From the NCBI GenBank assembly GCA_028673005.1, contig CM054113.1:210543504-210607503 (forward strand): DNA of 64,000 nucleotides. The letters are read 5' to 3'. Position 1 is the stretch's first letter. Each line of letters opens with the position of its first letter. The notes beneath the pieces were generated by a model that was not told the DNA's origin, ran no database searches, and was given only the letters and a program-made list of their open reading frames with translations. The position numbers and the translations under genes were made by a program. Source of the stretch: Tanypteryx hageni. Lineage: Eukaryota > Arthropoda > Insecta > Odonata > Petaluridae. Positions 12,420-24,480 of this stretch are shown here, in pieces.

Positions 12420-12660
12420 CTTATCAGAATTTTGAATTACTAATACAAATCTTAAATATACAATTTCGTGTTGATCAGATTATTTGTTTAAGAGTTAATA
12501 TTGCACACACACACATACATCATCAGGAAACGAGTGAAAACGTATTCATGAGACCTCAAAAAGTGTATTTCCGTTGAAATCGCGAATTCGATTTAATTTC
12601 TCGAATACACCTCCTTTCTGCCATTCTACGTGTGGAGAAATTAAAAAACGTAAAGAATTA
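12420..12660 (+). repeat. Dispersed repeat family X, copy 1 (degraded)
   Basis: Shares ordered blocks with 17760-18005 (plus) and 57955-58190 (minus): TTTCGTGT(T/G)GAT, GTTTAAGAGTTA or GTTTTTGAGTTA, a CACA-rich spacer, GTGTATTTCCGTTGAAATC and TACGTGTGGAGAAA. There is no reading frame. The class is unknown to me. The remaining DNA between 11343 and 13232 shows nothing else. Confidence 0.55.
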
Positions 12661-13232
12661 TTACAAATCTAACACTACGAAACCATTGCAGTGACTCATT
12701 CAAAGATCAAGGTATCGTTTCACTACCTAGTGTCCACATATTTGAAACTGCATATCAATTTTCTTGAGAATTTCAATTAAATCTGCCTTAAGAATGTTTC
12801 TACAACAAAGACACCAGAATAAATAACATTCAAACCATAAGTAATTTTCGAATGGAGAAAAGGCAAAACAATCATCCATATATGGGTCTTAACCGATGTT
12901 TTTGTTTGCCAGCATAAAGATACAAAAAGCAAAATATTTGATAACATTTTTTAGGATAGTGCGCTGAAAGCATGGAGGTAGGAACCTTTAGAAAAGCTTT
13001 ATTTTTTTAAATTAATTGATCTCCAGCTGTATGCAAAATGCTTAGGAATAAATAAATATATAACTGCAAAAATTTACACGGGTCGAGGTAACGCCGCGGG
13101 GGCGCATGCAGCTTCGAAAAAAGGAAACTGGAATAGACTCGGGGATCACATTGTCCTCTTCGTTATAAGCATCCAGTTCGAACAAGGAAGCAAACACAGC
13201 AAGTTTCACGACTGATTGGTATTGCCACTTAC

Positions 13233-13269
13233 CGAAAACGATGAGTATAAACCGGAGCGACCACATCAT
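13233..13269 (-). CDS. Possible signal-peptide first exon of an unknown secreted protein
   Basis: ATG at 13269 gives MMWSLRFILIVF plus one nucleotide, then GTAAGTGG, a strong donor. A short hydrophobic exon ending in phase 1 is exactly the form of the first exons of the two protease genes at 34019 and 62495, so this could be the start of a third secreted protein. No CLIP exon was found between here and the left edge; the only phase-compatible candidate is 5995-5898. Chance occurrence remains possible. Confidence 0.3.
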
Positions 13270-13290
13270 TCCTGGAAATCTCAACGGCAA

Positions 13291-14040
13291 GTTTAATATA
13301 TATATAAAATATATATATATGTCAAAGAAGACTCGAACCGAGACGAGTTGAGTTTAAAAATCGCCAAATCCTCTGACGAAGTATTCTTGTAAAACCGTCA
13401 CCTGCCTCCGAAGCTCACACGTCTGTGCTCAATCTCAGAACTGGAAGGACTCGTCTTTGACGATATGGAGTGCGCATTTGCGGGTCGCGGGGTCGCTAAG
13501 ACACGGAGGCGCGATACGCTGAAGGGAGAATGGCTCGTTTATGCTAGCTTGGAAGATGGCGTCTTAGATAAGATATCCTCGGTCGAAAGAGGTTCTGACA
13601 GCACGTAGCAATTTTTGTGATGACTCTCAAAGAGAGAATTGATAGTGTTGATTGAGCTGCTTGGTAGGAGTAACAGTGGCTAAGCAAGGGGGGGAGGGAT
13701 GGCAGACAGGACCAATTGCCCCCGGGTGCGGGGCTTAATGGGCGCAAACTCACGGACCGATTTTTATCAGCGAAACCAGATCCGCTAGCTGGTCGCGGAA
13801 TAACGTAATATCCCAGCGAATTAAGACTAGAGAGGTGCGAGTCATCAAAATTGAAATTATTTATGCCAAAATATCAAAAGTTCTTAATACTGATTTTATT
13901 GTTTCTTTTAGTTCACTGAGCCTTCACTTCTTTAAACTTGTTAATATATTTGATTAGATTAGGATATCGTTATTTGAGTGAATTTTGTTTTATTTTTCCC
14001 AGAGCCATCGTAATTGGTAGAAAAACAGAGAATTGCTTAA
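13291..14040. other. Non-coding stretch with a short TA-rich tract
   Basis: A TATATATAAAATATATATATATG tract sits at about 13297-13320. The GC-richer part at 13400-13760 carries only short frames without motifs. Confidence 0.4.
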
Positions 14041-15000
14041 GGAGCGTTTTCACAGTTTAATGCCAATGAGCAATCCGATTGAATCAGCACTTTCGCATTG
14101 AAATAGAAGTTGTTTACACGAATCAATGAAATTGATTTCAGCAATTCAATTCAATAAGACGCCAAGTGAAATAGTTCGTGCGGGAATTTGCATTATTTAC
14201 TACCATTTAATACACGAGTGCTATAGAATATTATTAAAAATTAAGGAAAGAAAAACTCGACGTTTTTGGATAAAATGATGGATCATGAGACGATATATTT
14301 TAGGAGCATCGGAACCTTTGTTAAGGGAATGGGCCGCAGAAAATCGCGAGATGATAAAAAATCATCTCAGAATGTCTCCGGAGCAATTTAAGGAACTCTT
14401 GGATATAGTCTCACCATTAATTCAAAAACTATTGTTTGTACCAAGACAACTATGGTATACATAAATATCATATATCCCTGATCCTCTTTTCTCCGACTTC
14501 TTTACTTTTACTTGTTCAAATGGATAGCGCGTCCGAATACTTTTCATCTTGGTCGTGACATCTTGTTCCGTCACTCCCGGTAAATTTAAATTTTGAATAT
14601 CATTTTGTCTTTATTTCATAATCATTGTTTTTGATATTCCACAAGCACTCGTAATTTGTTTAGCAAGTCCAAAAACAACGGCGCATGGTCCTCTCTCCAC
14701 GTCATTCCCTTATCCTTCCGTACAATTCGAGGAACGATCCAACACAATTTGCTGCCTTCAGTTTACTCGTCATTCTCATTTTAAATCCAGAGCATCTGTG
14801 ATGTCTCGAAATGAAAATACTTTCAACGCTATTGAAGGTCTCTGTTTACACGAATCAATCATCGTTCACTGTGGTTGAGTCATTCCCATTGCTTCCATGG
14901 AATTGAACAAAAGTAGAACTCGACCTTAGTTTTTTCAATGTTCAATGCGATTTCTTAATGACATTGAATTCCTGTTTAACTTTTCAATTTTTTTTCAATT
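14041..15000 (+). mobile_element. PIF/Harbinger-type DNA transposon relic
   Basis: The interval contains the N-terminal piece of a Harbinger-like protein (14285-14464) and similar sequence at both sides: TGTTTACACGAATCAAT occurs near 14111 and again near 14843. Exact termini and target duplications were not resolved. The nuclease catalytic part is missing, so this is a non-autonomous or deleted copy. Confidence 0.5.
14285..14464 (+). pseudogene. Harbinger-like transposase, N-terminal fragment
   Basis: ATG at 14285 opens a 59-codon frame reading MRRYILGASEPLLREW and then HLRMSPEQFKELLDIV and SPLIQK. The RMSPEQFxELLxxVxPxIxK pattern is the recognised N-terminal segment of PIF/Harbinger (HARBI1-like) nucleases, where it precedes the DDE nuclease. 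Here the frame ends soon after, at TAA 14462-14464. Only the N-terminal segment remains. Confidence 0.6.
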
Positions 15001-17755
15001 TAGATGATTCAACCGCATTGTTCAATTGAATTGAAACGTGTAGCCTCCCTCTGGAACTTGGTGACAAATGAACCGGTCTCTAGATATATTACTCTCTGCT
15101 CCCTTGGGGACGCCAAAAAAGATCAAAGCTACGCCACTGAGGAAGAATCACGTGCTTACGAATCAGTCAAACAAATATGTTCTTATTCAAATGTGATTGC
15201 TTTTCCTCGTGCTGACTCAGAGAAAAGGTTTTATCTATGGCATAAAAAGAAGATGCTATTGTTTCAGTAATAAACAAGATGGAAAAGTATACATCATAAA
15301 TGGAACACACAGATTTCAAAAGCCTTCTTTATAGTAAATACGAACAAAACGTTATCGAAAGATTCTTGAATTTTTGTACCGGAAAAAAGTCGTCATTAGG
15401 TGGTCTCGCGCACTGTTTTGTGGTAAATTTTGCCCTCTATTCGAATAACTTTTTTAATATTTAGCTTACAGTTTTTAAGAGAAAAATATGGTATTTAATT
15501 GTTGCTTACCGAGAGAACCTTGTTAGCAGGATTTTATCGAATTTTTATATCCGAAATTAAAATCGTAATTATGTGGTCTCTTGAACTGGTTTGTGGCAAA
15601 TTTCCTCTACGCAGAGCCGTGGCCAGAGAGTTTGTCGCCTGAGGCAGGGTATAATATGGCGACCCTTTATTTTTTACTAGGTTCTTTTAATTAGAATTCA
15701 GTTTAAAAAGTAGAAATACGTAATCAAAATATATTTATTCATATCATATAATTACTTCAATATATATAAATAAAAAATAGGGACATTTTGAGCGTATTTT
15801 CTAAAGATATGCTAATGCATTCGTTTTTTCCAGCCTTCTGCCTGTACGAGCAATATCTCTGATATTCTGCAATGAAAAGAAACTAAATTTTTAGGATAGA
15901 TTGATCTATATAAGAGTTAGAGATAATATGAATTTACTGGATCTGGAACTTGCTGCTGGGGGTGTGATCTGAAAATCGTAAAAAAGTATGTGCTGCTGCA
16001 AATGTAGGCAACCAGCAATATACAGAATCTGCGGTTTATCACTCCACTGGAAAGATAGTCATTGGTGAACAAAGCCCCTTATATAGTTCACTCTTTAATT
16101 TCCATCATTTGTTTTCATATAATGTTAATTGGAGAACATTTAATTTTATCTTACATTTGACAGAAACAAAAGAAGGCAAAATGGCAAGATACGTATAACC
16201 TCTCTTTCCAAATTATGAACCTCAACGATAAAAATAAGTCGATTAACCTAAACAATAAGGAAATGAAAAAAAGAAATTTTAAGAATATACTCTGCGAACT
16301 TCTAATTTGGAAAATATGTCAATGAGATCCGAATAATCTATAGAATTTTCCTTATCGCCTTCACTAGACAGTGTTAAAGAGATAGGGACAGGAATGTTTC
16401 TTTTTAGTAGTCATCAAAAGAATCTTCGTGGCAATCATTATAAATAAGGTACGTTATGCTGTTTGGTTTCCTCCAACAAGCAGTCGCCGTAAATTAAACG
16501 AGATATTGAAATTGAAATTAGTTTTTTCTTATCTCGTCGATTAAAAACATAACGTACATGCATGGGAGGCTTGCTGGTATGGTCTTGGTAGGCTTAAGTG
16601 AGACGTAAATAATTAGGATTTCATAACTTCTTAGTAGAGCCAAAATGAAGTTAGGAAACAATTATAACTTACGGAATATCAAAGTAATTCGTAAGGATTT
16701 TTGAGTTACATTAACGAATGGCCTATCTAAAGAATTCCATTTTCACGCTATTTGCCGATCGCAAAAATATCCTTTTATTATTTTAAGTAATATGTTCTTT
16801 GCCCTATAACTAACTGGAACCAAGAAAATGTTCAGTTGTTCAGTCAAGTTCGCTATATGACTCAAAAGTTGTGCTCTTCAGCGCAATTAGTGTGTATGAA
16901 ACCCTTATCGCCTTATGTAAACAAAGGCTCAAGATCTTTCTGCTTGTGAAAGCAAAAGGTTCGGCAATGAGTTTGGAGGAATGAGTCATCGAGTGACGAA
17001 GCAGAAGACGCAAAATAAAAAATACGAATAAACGTGTCGCGAAAAAGGACTAAGCAGATTTTCAGGCAGCTTGTTTTTTGTTTGAAACTTCCAGAACATC
17101 CAGTACGCAATGCGCTAATGATGCTCTACATTTATTTTATGAGAAAAATATGTACATATAAAATAATGTTTGAGTTCATACTAATGGTATAAATATGGGG
17201 AAGCAATTTCTGGTTTCTCACAAAAAATACACGGGAAAACTCAAAAAATTCCGAAATAAATAAAATATATTATACATATAAACAATAACTGCAGCATAAA
17301 AACACTATAATTTACTCGGTACTGGTTTGAAGAGAAAATGAAAAACCAAAGTAATACTTCTTGACTTAAAATCAGATCACACCAGGGGCAAAATAAAGGG
17401 ATTGCTGCGGTGATGTGGCGGATTCCCAGTAAGTGGAAGCACAATTCAGAGCGTTAAAAATGCCATTTCTGAGTAGTTCGACTATAGGAGAACGTGGCAG
17501 TAGGCGGTAAAAAAATTTCTGAGGTTGTGGATTAAAGTCGAATATGGCAGCAGATGTTATACGATCCTCATTCGACTTTAGTCGACCGTGGCAGTGAAAG
17601 GGTTAAACAATGCATTCTAGAAAAAAAGCTTCAAACAATCGTTGTAGAGAATAACATTTTCTACAATTTTAAATATATTATTATATAAATTATGAAGTTT
17701 TAATGGATAAAATTGGTAAACACGAAAAAAGACAAGTGTCACCTTCGGTTTACGG
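15001..17755. other. Non-coding stretch with one transposon-end-like sequence
   Basis: At about 15605 the sequence CAGAGCCGTGGCCAG followed by TTTGTCGCCTGAGGCAGGG resembles an end of a hAT-type element, but I found no matching opposite end. The remainder carries only short frames. Confidence 0.35.
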
Positions 17756-18005
17756 ATTTGAACCAAAAACTAATCAACTCTTGTCCCTTTACTAAAAATG
17801 TCAAATATTAAATTTCGTGTGGATATGACAAATAGTTTTTGAGTTAGAGCGCCCACAAAATTCCCATCTCACACAGACACCATCGAGAAAATGGACAAAA
17901 CGTAGGAGGGAACCTCAAGACGTGTATTTCCGTTGAAATCCCGAAATCGATTTCTCATGAAAACAATACTTTTCCCTATACTACGTACGGAGAAAGTAAC
18001 AAGTT
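17756..18005 (+). repeat. Dispersed repeat family X, copy 2
   Basis: The clearest copy on the plus strand: AAATTTCGTGTGGATATG, AATAGTTTTTGAGTTAGAGC, CATCGAGAAAATGGACAAAA, CGTGTATTTCCGTTGAAATC, CATGAAAACAATACTTTTCC, CTATACTACGTACGGAGAAA. The same blocks occur in the same order on the minus strand at 57955-58190. There is no coding frame. Confidence 0.7.
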
Positions 18006-18009
18006 TTTC

Positions 18010-19110
18010 CAAACAAATATCTGTTTTCTTCAGCCGTACTGTACAAATTGCGGTTTTGACGAAAACGTCCCTCGTTTTTAATTAAAAAATCGTATTTTTT
18101 TAAATGAATAAATTTAGAGATCTAAAATTTACTTTCACATTTTTCGAAGGGTAAAGGTATAAACAGTGAAGAATGAAACATTTCGCACTTGTGATTTGAA
18201 AACTTGATTCGTCAGTATTTATTTCCACGAGGTCATTACAGCCGGATGTAGTATATTTCGGGAAAAAATTTGGAATTGTTGTAAAAGTTGACGATGGGAT
18301 GATTCAAGAAGGAATGAAGATAAAATGCAAAGTAGAAAAATATAAGAGGAAATTTCATTGTTGAGCGAAAAGCAGTTATTGAGAACTTTAATACCGGTTA
18401 GCGTCGCCTTTAATTAATCGGACGAAAAATCAGGATAAACAAAGCTGCGAGTTTTATCATTATCTCTGGATAGATATATATTGTAACGTAAATCTTCGAA
18501 GTTCCCATTCTTTCCTTTTGCGCTTCAAATCAAACAAGGAAAAGCCAACGACACTGGAAAAAGCGGATAAATTTTATTTTCGAATGAGTGGCTGCGATTT
18601 TATGGCTAAGGGATAAGGTCGTTTTGAATATTTATTTCCCTAATTTCTGCAAAAAAATATTAACCATCTTTCGTGTCGCCTTGTTTTTGATAAAATGAAT
18701 GCTCGTTTCGCTCAACTTCAACCGCTGTAGAATCTTAACCATGAATATCTGTAGAGAATTTGAATTCAAAGCATTTAACCACGTATTGGCTATTTATATA
18801 TTTCTTGCGGATGAACTGCGAACCAAGATTTACTTATAATCTAATAATCCTTTCTGTTCCCAAAGAAAATATTTCTACAAGTGAAATTTAATCCCCAGCA
18901 TATGATATGAGGGCCACCTGCGTCACCCGAAAGGATTTCTAGTGGCTGTTGTTTTTTAGATCAGAACAGGAAAATAGCATGCCATTATTAAATTTTTCAA
19001 CAAATAACTTTTGAAATCTTCTTACAAACACACATTCCTTAAGTTGTAACCTAACTTCCGCTGCAATAATATGGCTCTAATATCAAAGTTCGTGATAAAA
19101 ATAAATTGAG
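18010..19110. other. Non-coding stretch, nothing recognised
   Basis: No motifs, exons or shared repeats are visible. Confidence 0.45.
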
Positions 19111-19117
19111 CCTGTTA

Positions 19118-19388
19118 GAAAAGTGGTTTCCAAACATGGTGTAGGCGCGGAACACTTTCCAAGATTAATCGAATTTCATGGCACCCTAGCTTTGAAACAA
19201 GGATATTATACTTTTACATAAGGGTATTATAACCTTTAAACGGATCCATTTGTTGGTACTTCGTCAAAATCAATTTATAAGATGATAATTATAGTCCTAA
19301 TTACCTATAAAAATATTCAAATCATTTGTTTACTAAATCTTTCATGGCACATCTAAAAATGGATCTCGGCAGCCCAGTTTTGGGTATC
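19118..19388. mobile_element. hAT-type MITE, degenerate
   Basis: The left end AGTGGTTTCCAAACATGG with a nearby GGCGCGGAACAC, and the right end CTCGGCAGCCCAGTTTTGGG, form imperfect inverted ends of the CAGTGGTTTCCAAACT type. There is no coding sequence inside. The ends are too decayed to fix the target duplication. Confidence 0.5.
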
Positions 19389-19750
19389 TATCTTATCTCT
19401 CTCTCTAAACTCTAAAAGATATAATGTCTCACTATAAATGTACATTATTTAAATACATAATTATAAATATAATTACATACATTTATAATTTAAATATTTA
19501 AAATATAAATATTTTAATAGTAAAGAGTTATTCTACGTGATTTGAATGCAACAAACTCATCAATCATAGAAATTTATAATTTCTGCTATGCGTAATGTCT
19601 GGAACAATTATAGTAGCGAAATCACTCTTGTCCTTGTGCTATGCAACCTTGCACAACTAACTATTAACAATTCAATTTTTGCACCCCTTCTTTAGTTGTG
19701 CCCGGGGCAGATACCACTCTTGCCTCGCCATAGTTACGACACTGTTATGG

Positions 19751-20051
19751 AAGAGGAAAGGTAAGTGGGATAAATGGATGGCAACAAGATGTTGGGATAA
19801 GAAAGCCCAGTGAGCACTCACCAATAAGATGACTTCAGGTTGGCGAGCCGCTGGGGGTGTCGGAGTGACACACATAAAGCAAACACAAAAAAAAACAGAA
19901 GCTTTCAGTGGCAGTCCCTTCATCAAGGAGAGAAACTACTGATGGCAGTGACACTGGGTGGAGGCATGGCGGTGGAAGTGTAGAGTGGAAAAGTCGGGGA
20001 TTGGAGTATGCGTAGGGGGTGGGAGAATGGCCAACATCTTGTTGTCTTCCA

Positions 20052-20052
<1 letters not shown>
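19751..20052 (+). repeat. Partial copy of the foldback repeat unit
   Basis: Starts GGAAAGGTAA like 20121 and shares with the 20137-20630 unit AGTGAGCACTCACCAAT, GACTTCAGGTTGGCGAG and GTGACACTGGGTGGAGGCAT. It ends CAACATCTTGTTGTCTTCCAT directly against a TA tract, which looks like a shortened form of the other unit's right end. Confidence 0.65.

Positions 20053-20053
<1 letters not shown>

Positions 20054-20104
<51 letters not shown>
20054..20104. repeat. TA microsatellite
   Basis: About 51 bases of uninterrupted TA repeat between two copies of the foldback unit. Open frames across it that encode repeated Ile-Tyr are artefacts. Confidence 0.95.
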
Positions 20105-20106
<2 letters not shown>

Positions 20107-20136
20107 CAACTTACGGAAAAGGAAAGGTAAAATGAA

Positions 20137-20623
20137 TATATGGATGTCAACAAGGTGTTGGGATGAGGAAACCCAGTGAGCACTCACCAATCAGACGACT
20201 TCAGGTTGGCGAGGCCCCGGGGATGTCGAAGCGACACACGTAAAATGACACAAAAACACAGAAACATCACAAACGTAAAGCTTTCGGAACTACTCCTTCT
20301 TCAGCTACAGAGAGAGAACTGATGGCGGTGACACTGGGTGGAGGCATGGGGGTGGAAGGGTAGTGCGGAAAGGTCGAGGATTGGAGGAAACGGAGGGGGT
20401 TGGGGATGGGTAGGGTGTTGGAAGAAGACAGAAAGGGTGTGAAAAGCTATCGAAGGTTGAGGCCTGGGGGAGTGAAGGAGTTTAGGAGATGGATATGCGA
20501 TGTTTCTGTGTTTTTGTGTTATTTTACGTGTGTCGCTTCGACATCCCCGGGGCCTCGCCAACCTGAAGTCGTCTGATTGGTGAGTGCTCACTGGGTTTCC
20601 TCATCCCAACACCTTGTTGACAT

Positions 20624-20630
<7 letters not shown>
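20137..20630. mobile_element. Foldback element with 132-bp inverted repeats
   Basis: The left arm 20137-20268 and right arm 20499-20630 are near-identical reverse complements, beginning TATATGGATGTCAACAAGG and reaching inward to GATGTTTCTGTGTTTTTGTG. The 230-bp centre contains AAAGCTTTCGGAACTACTCC followed by TTCTTCAGC, and GGTGACACTGGGTGGAGG. The outer right end runs directly into a second TA tract. No protein is encoded. The long arms and short centre indicate a foldback-type or MITE-like element, or two head-to-head copies of one unit; I cannot assign a superfamily. Confidence 0.75.

Positions 20631-20688
<58 letters not shown>
20626..20688. repeat. TA microsatellite
   Basis: About 63 bases of TA repeat abutting the right arm of the foldback unit. 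Confidence 0.95.
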
Positions 20689-20693
<5 letters not shown>

Positions 20694-21011
20694 TATTATA
20701 AACAAAAATATTTTTCTATTAATTTATAATAGCGTTGACGATTTACATTGAAAATTTACATACACATGACTCCATATGAGACATAAATTAATGTTGCAAA
20801 GATATTCTCTGTTAGTAAGTTTACCTGGATAAGAAGAAAACTTGAATTTATTATTTTTTAATTACTATTTAAAAACACGTTTTTTTGGCATCAAACAGTA
20901 AGGTAATTTATAGTGATGAAAATATAGCTCTAATTTATGATATTGTTTTCTTTGTCATATAAGAAAAAGTTCAATAAAAATTGGAAAATATTCTACATAT
21001 TATCTTGGTAT

Positions 21012-21558
21012 TCAGAGCACAAAACTGAATCTTTTTTTCTTTGCTATCTGGTCAATTATTTCATCTTCTGCAGGAATTAAATTTCTATATAGGTATATTA
21101 AAGCAAGGCCATTCAAATGGGCATCACCTGTAGAGTTTTGCAAATAGGTTTTTAGATTTTTCAGAGTTGGGAATGATCGCTCAGGTTTAGCAGTAAAGAC
21201 CAGTAATGCACATAGTATTACAATTAATATAAATATAATAGGATGTAAACTAGATTTACATATTTCAAGGCTTCCATGGCATTTTTTGGGAGATGGTTCA
21301 TTTGTCGATCTAAATAATGATACCACATTTTTAATTCAACAGCTGCTGCCTCAGCACCACAGTTTACATCATTGTGGTAAAACTGCACCAATTGTTCCAT
21401 ATTTTTTAATTGTACTACATTGGGGCCAGCTTTCCCTAAAGGCAGTAAGCACATTACATTTAAAAAAATATTTTTATGCTTAAGAAAACGTTCTTCCAGA
21501 CTTGTGTCACTCCGCTGCCATGAATTTTAGGTCTGTCACATTCATAAGAACATGCGCC
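21012..21558 (-). pseudogene. Old hAT transposase relic, C-terminal region
   Basis: Minus-strand fragments carry the C-terminal signature of ZMYM1/52-kDa-repressor-like hAT transposases: LEERFLKHKNIF, CLLPLGKAGPNVV, then (after a frameshift near 21230) KPERSFPTLKNLKTYLQ and LNGLALIYLYRN. A hAT dimerization motif normally contains ERSFSTLRRLKTYLR, so this copy is related but mutated. The upstream part is missing or unrecognisable. The relic's coding strand runs into the left flank of the younger hAT element at 21567. Confidence 0.7.
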
Positions 21559-21566
21559 GACTTCGG
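21559..21566. repeat. 8-bp target-site duplication, left side of the hAT element
   Basis: gacttcgg directly precedes CAGGGACG and recurs exactly at 25923-25930. Eight bases is the hAT-specific duplication length. Confidence 0.9.
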
Positions 21567-22425
21567 CAGGGACGTAACTAGACTTTTATTCTTGGGGGGC
21601 AGAGGAGGGCCAATGAAAATTGAGGGGGGGCCAGGGTAATTTTCAATATTTCCAAAATAAACGAGAGAATGGCGAAACTAGTTAAATTTAATATATTTAT
21701 TTTTCATGAGGATTGAATAATTTTAGAATAACGAATCTTTTTCATTGAATAGTTCATGAAAAGATGATATATAAAGCAATAAATATGTTTTGCTTCATCT
21801 TAGGTATACTTTACAGATTAATTACGGCTATGCATTTTGGATGAATATAAAGATCAATCAATGCTTAGGAAACTTACGGTATATTTGGAATTTGGTCTGA
21901 TAATAGAATTAGATGGGGAAAGAAAATCACATTTTTGTATTCTATTTTCAAAGATCAGACATTTTCTTATCGAATTATATAGACCGAAATTTTCATTACA
22001 TTATGTGAGATTTATACATTGTAAACTCTTGAATTTATTTTTAAAACAAATTTATAACTTTAGAAAAAAGATTTTACATTTTTATTAAAAAAAGATAATT
22101 TTAATTCCTCCGAAAATTTTGTCATAATGACGGATTTTAATCTACTACAGAAATGAACACATTTCAATTGCATTAAGTACCTAATGTGAAATGTATTTTT
22201 GATTTTGTAAAATACACATAGTCATTCCATCTTAATTACAAATCAATTACCAAATAATACAAACTTAGATTAAAATTTTTTATCACATTTAACATAAAGT
22301 TATGAAAGTAGACAAACATGTATGTTAAGCATTAATACATTATAAAAGATTAATACTAATAAATTATTAAAAATTAATACTATGAGAATACATTCATGCC
22401 TTGTACAAGAATTAAGACGAGCATT

Positions 22426-24480
22426 TTATTTTAATAATTGCATTCGTCTACCACCAGCTTTTTGTGCAAATCTTTCTACAACTTGATCTAAATCAATGGA
22501 TTTGGCAAGCTCTTTTTCTATGTGCAATACAGCTAAATGTGAAAGACGATCATTGGCAGTTTTATTTCTTATGTGTCTTAAGTCGTCTTAAACATGAAAA
22601 CGATCTTTCGCACGCTGCAGTTGACATTGGTATTGTTACTGCTATTGCACATAATTTATAAACTTCATGAAAAGCTAATTTGAACTTCGTCAACATTTCT
22701 AGTAGTTGAAACAGATTTGTAATTTTAAGTTTGATTTCTAACTCATATCTTTTAATGGTTTTCGGTAAAATTTGTAATTCTGCATTTAAATTATCAATGT
22801 CAATGCTATAATTTAAAGCAAAAGCTTTCAATTGTACAAAATTTAAAAATTTCTCATGCATCGGATTTAAGCAACATATACCTTCTAATATTTCTGAATT
22901 GTTTGTGAATCTTGAGTGTAATTCCTCTACTATTTTATCTAAAACAGGAATATAAATTTGGGTACGAATTTTATCTTTCGTATTAACATTTCGTTGAAAA
23001 TTATTTTCCTCTGTATTTACATAATTTGCATATTTAGTACAAAATTTGGAAATTCTATTAGAATTTTCATTATTTGGAATATTAATGTTATTATTATTTG
23101 CAATTTTTAGTGATTCTTTGTAAATTTGGTCAAAGTTCAAAGCAGAGTTTTCATCAGATCTCACGTTCAAGAAAAACGTCTCCAAAGACTGATCTGAAGT
23201 GACGCTTTACAAGAAATCGCTAACAGATTTGAGTTTTCCCAGTATTTCCGTAAACATACACAAGTTAAATACAAATTGAAAATCACTTGCATCAAGCAAA
23301 CGATTGGCTTCTACTCTACGTGCTCCCGCTTCATTTGAAATTACATTCAACAAGACTAATAAGGCCTCAAAAGTATTTTTCATTGTCGAACATGCAGATG
23401 CCTGAGCTGTCCATCGGGTAAAACAAATTCTTTTTAGTTCCTGCAATTTGCTATTCAGGTTAATATCCCTTTGTAGCTTTATAAATCGCGCATGTACAGC
23501 TGATCCTGAAAAAAAGACATACAATTCCTCCAACACAGGGAAAAACAAGTCTACATGTTTTACGTTTTTGCAAACATCGACGATCACGAGATTCAGCCTG
23601 TGATTGAAACAGTGTACATATATACAATGGGGTACTTCATCTCGAATTAATTTTTGTACTCCATTCAATCTACCGCTCATAACGCTTGCGCCATCGTATG
23701 TTTGTGAAACGCATTTAGATAAATCAATCTCGCAATTAGCAAATATTTCTTTAATATAAGAAAATAGTGCGCTTGCATTAAGGTATTCCGCTTGTTTATA
23801 GCCTAAAAATCGTTCAAATACTGTACCATCTAAAAAATATCTAACTACAACCGACAGTTGTTCACTCTTAGAAATGTCCTTTGATTCGTCTACCATAATG
23901 GAAAAATGCTCTACTTGGTTAATTTGATCCTTTATTTGTCGAATCACCAAATCCGACATTATTTTCAAAATTTCATTTTGAACTAAAGGAGTAGTATATT
24001 TGGCATTTTTTGGACCATCAAGAAATTTTTTTTACTATATCGGAATGTTCAGATGTTTAAAATTTCTAGAAAATGTCCTCTATTTAAACTTTGGTCAAAT
24101 TCATCATTTCCCCGCTGAGCTATATTTTGCATTGCTGTAGATCTTAATACCTGACAAATAATTCTTAAATATTGCCTATTTTCACTTACTTGGCTAGAAT
24201 GAGCATGATTCAACAAGGAAGTTACAGATGCATTATTTTTTGACATTACCTTTTGCATATCCCATGATGTTTCACACTTTTTATGAGAATCACTATTGCC
24301 ATGTTGCCGAAGTCCTGAGTCTTTTTTATGGCTTTCTTCCAATTTCTGAATCCAACAGATACGAACGGCATGTACGAATCAATAGAATTTGAAAAAAAAC
24401 GACATGGGAAGCAATATGCAGCATCATCTAACACACTGTATTCTAACCATAGGATAAAGCAAACTAGAAGAAAATTGGTC
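22426..24480 (-). pseudogene. hAT transposase (ZMYM1-like, TTF zinc finger + DUF4371 + hAT dimerization), disrupted
   Basis: From the N-terminal side: WLEYSVLDDAAYCFPCRFF and GFRNWKKAIKK (TTF-type zinc finger), a DUF4371-type RNase-H-like core (FSIMVDESKDISKSEQLSVV, QTYDGASVMSGRLNGVQK, HCFNHRLNLVIVDV, RWTAQASACS), and the dimerization block (MSTAACERSFSCLRRLKTH, then after a shift LSHLAVLHIEKELAKSIDL). Breaks seen: a frameshift in an A run near 24335, two shifts between about 24020 and 24050, an in-frame TAA at 23207-23205, and a one-base insertion near 22567. The stop is at 22428-22426. The family normally excises and inserts by a DDE mechanism in the nucleus; this copy cannot make the protein. 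Confidence 0.88.

Noticed and set aside
15604..15680. hAT-like end CAGAGCCGTGGCCAG
   Set aside because: No matching opposite end or target duplication could be located, so no element was called.
17520..17600. Inverted repeat around TAAAGTCGAAT and ATTCGACTTTA
   Set aside because: Short arms with a spacer of about 30 bases; no target duplication or second copy found.
19923..20183. Open frames rich in Ile-Tyr on both strands
   Set aside because: They are translations of the TA microsatellite and carry no gene signal.
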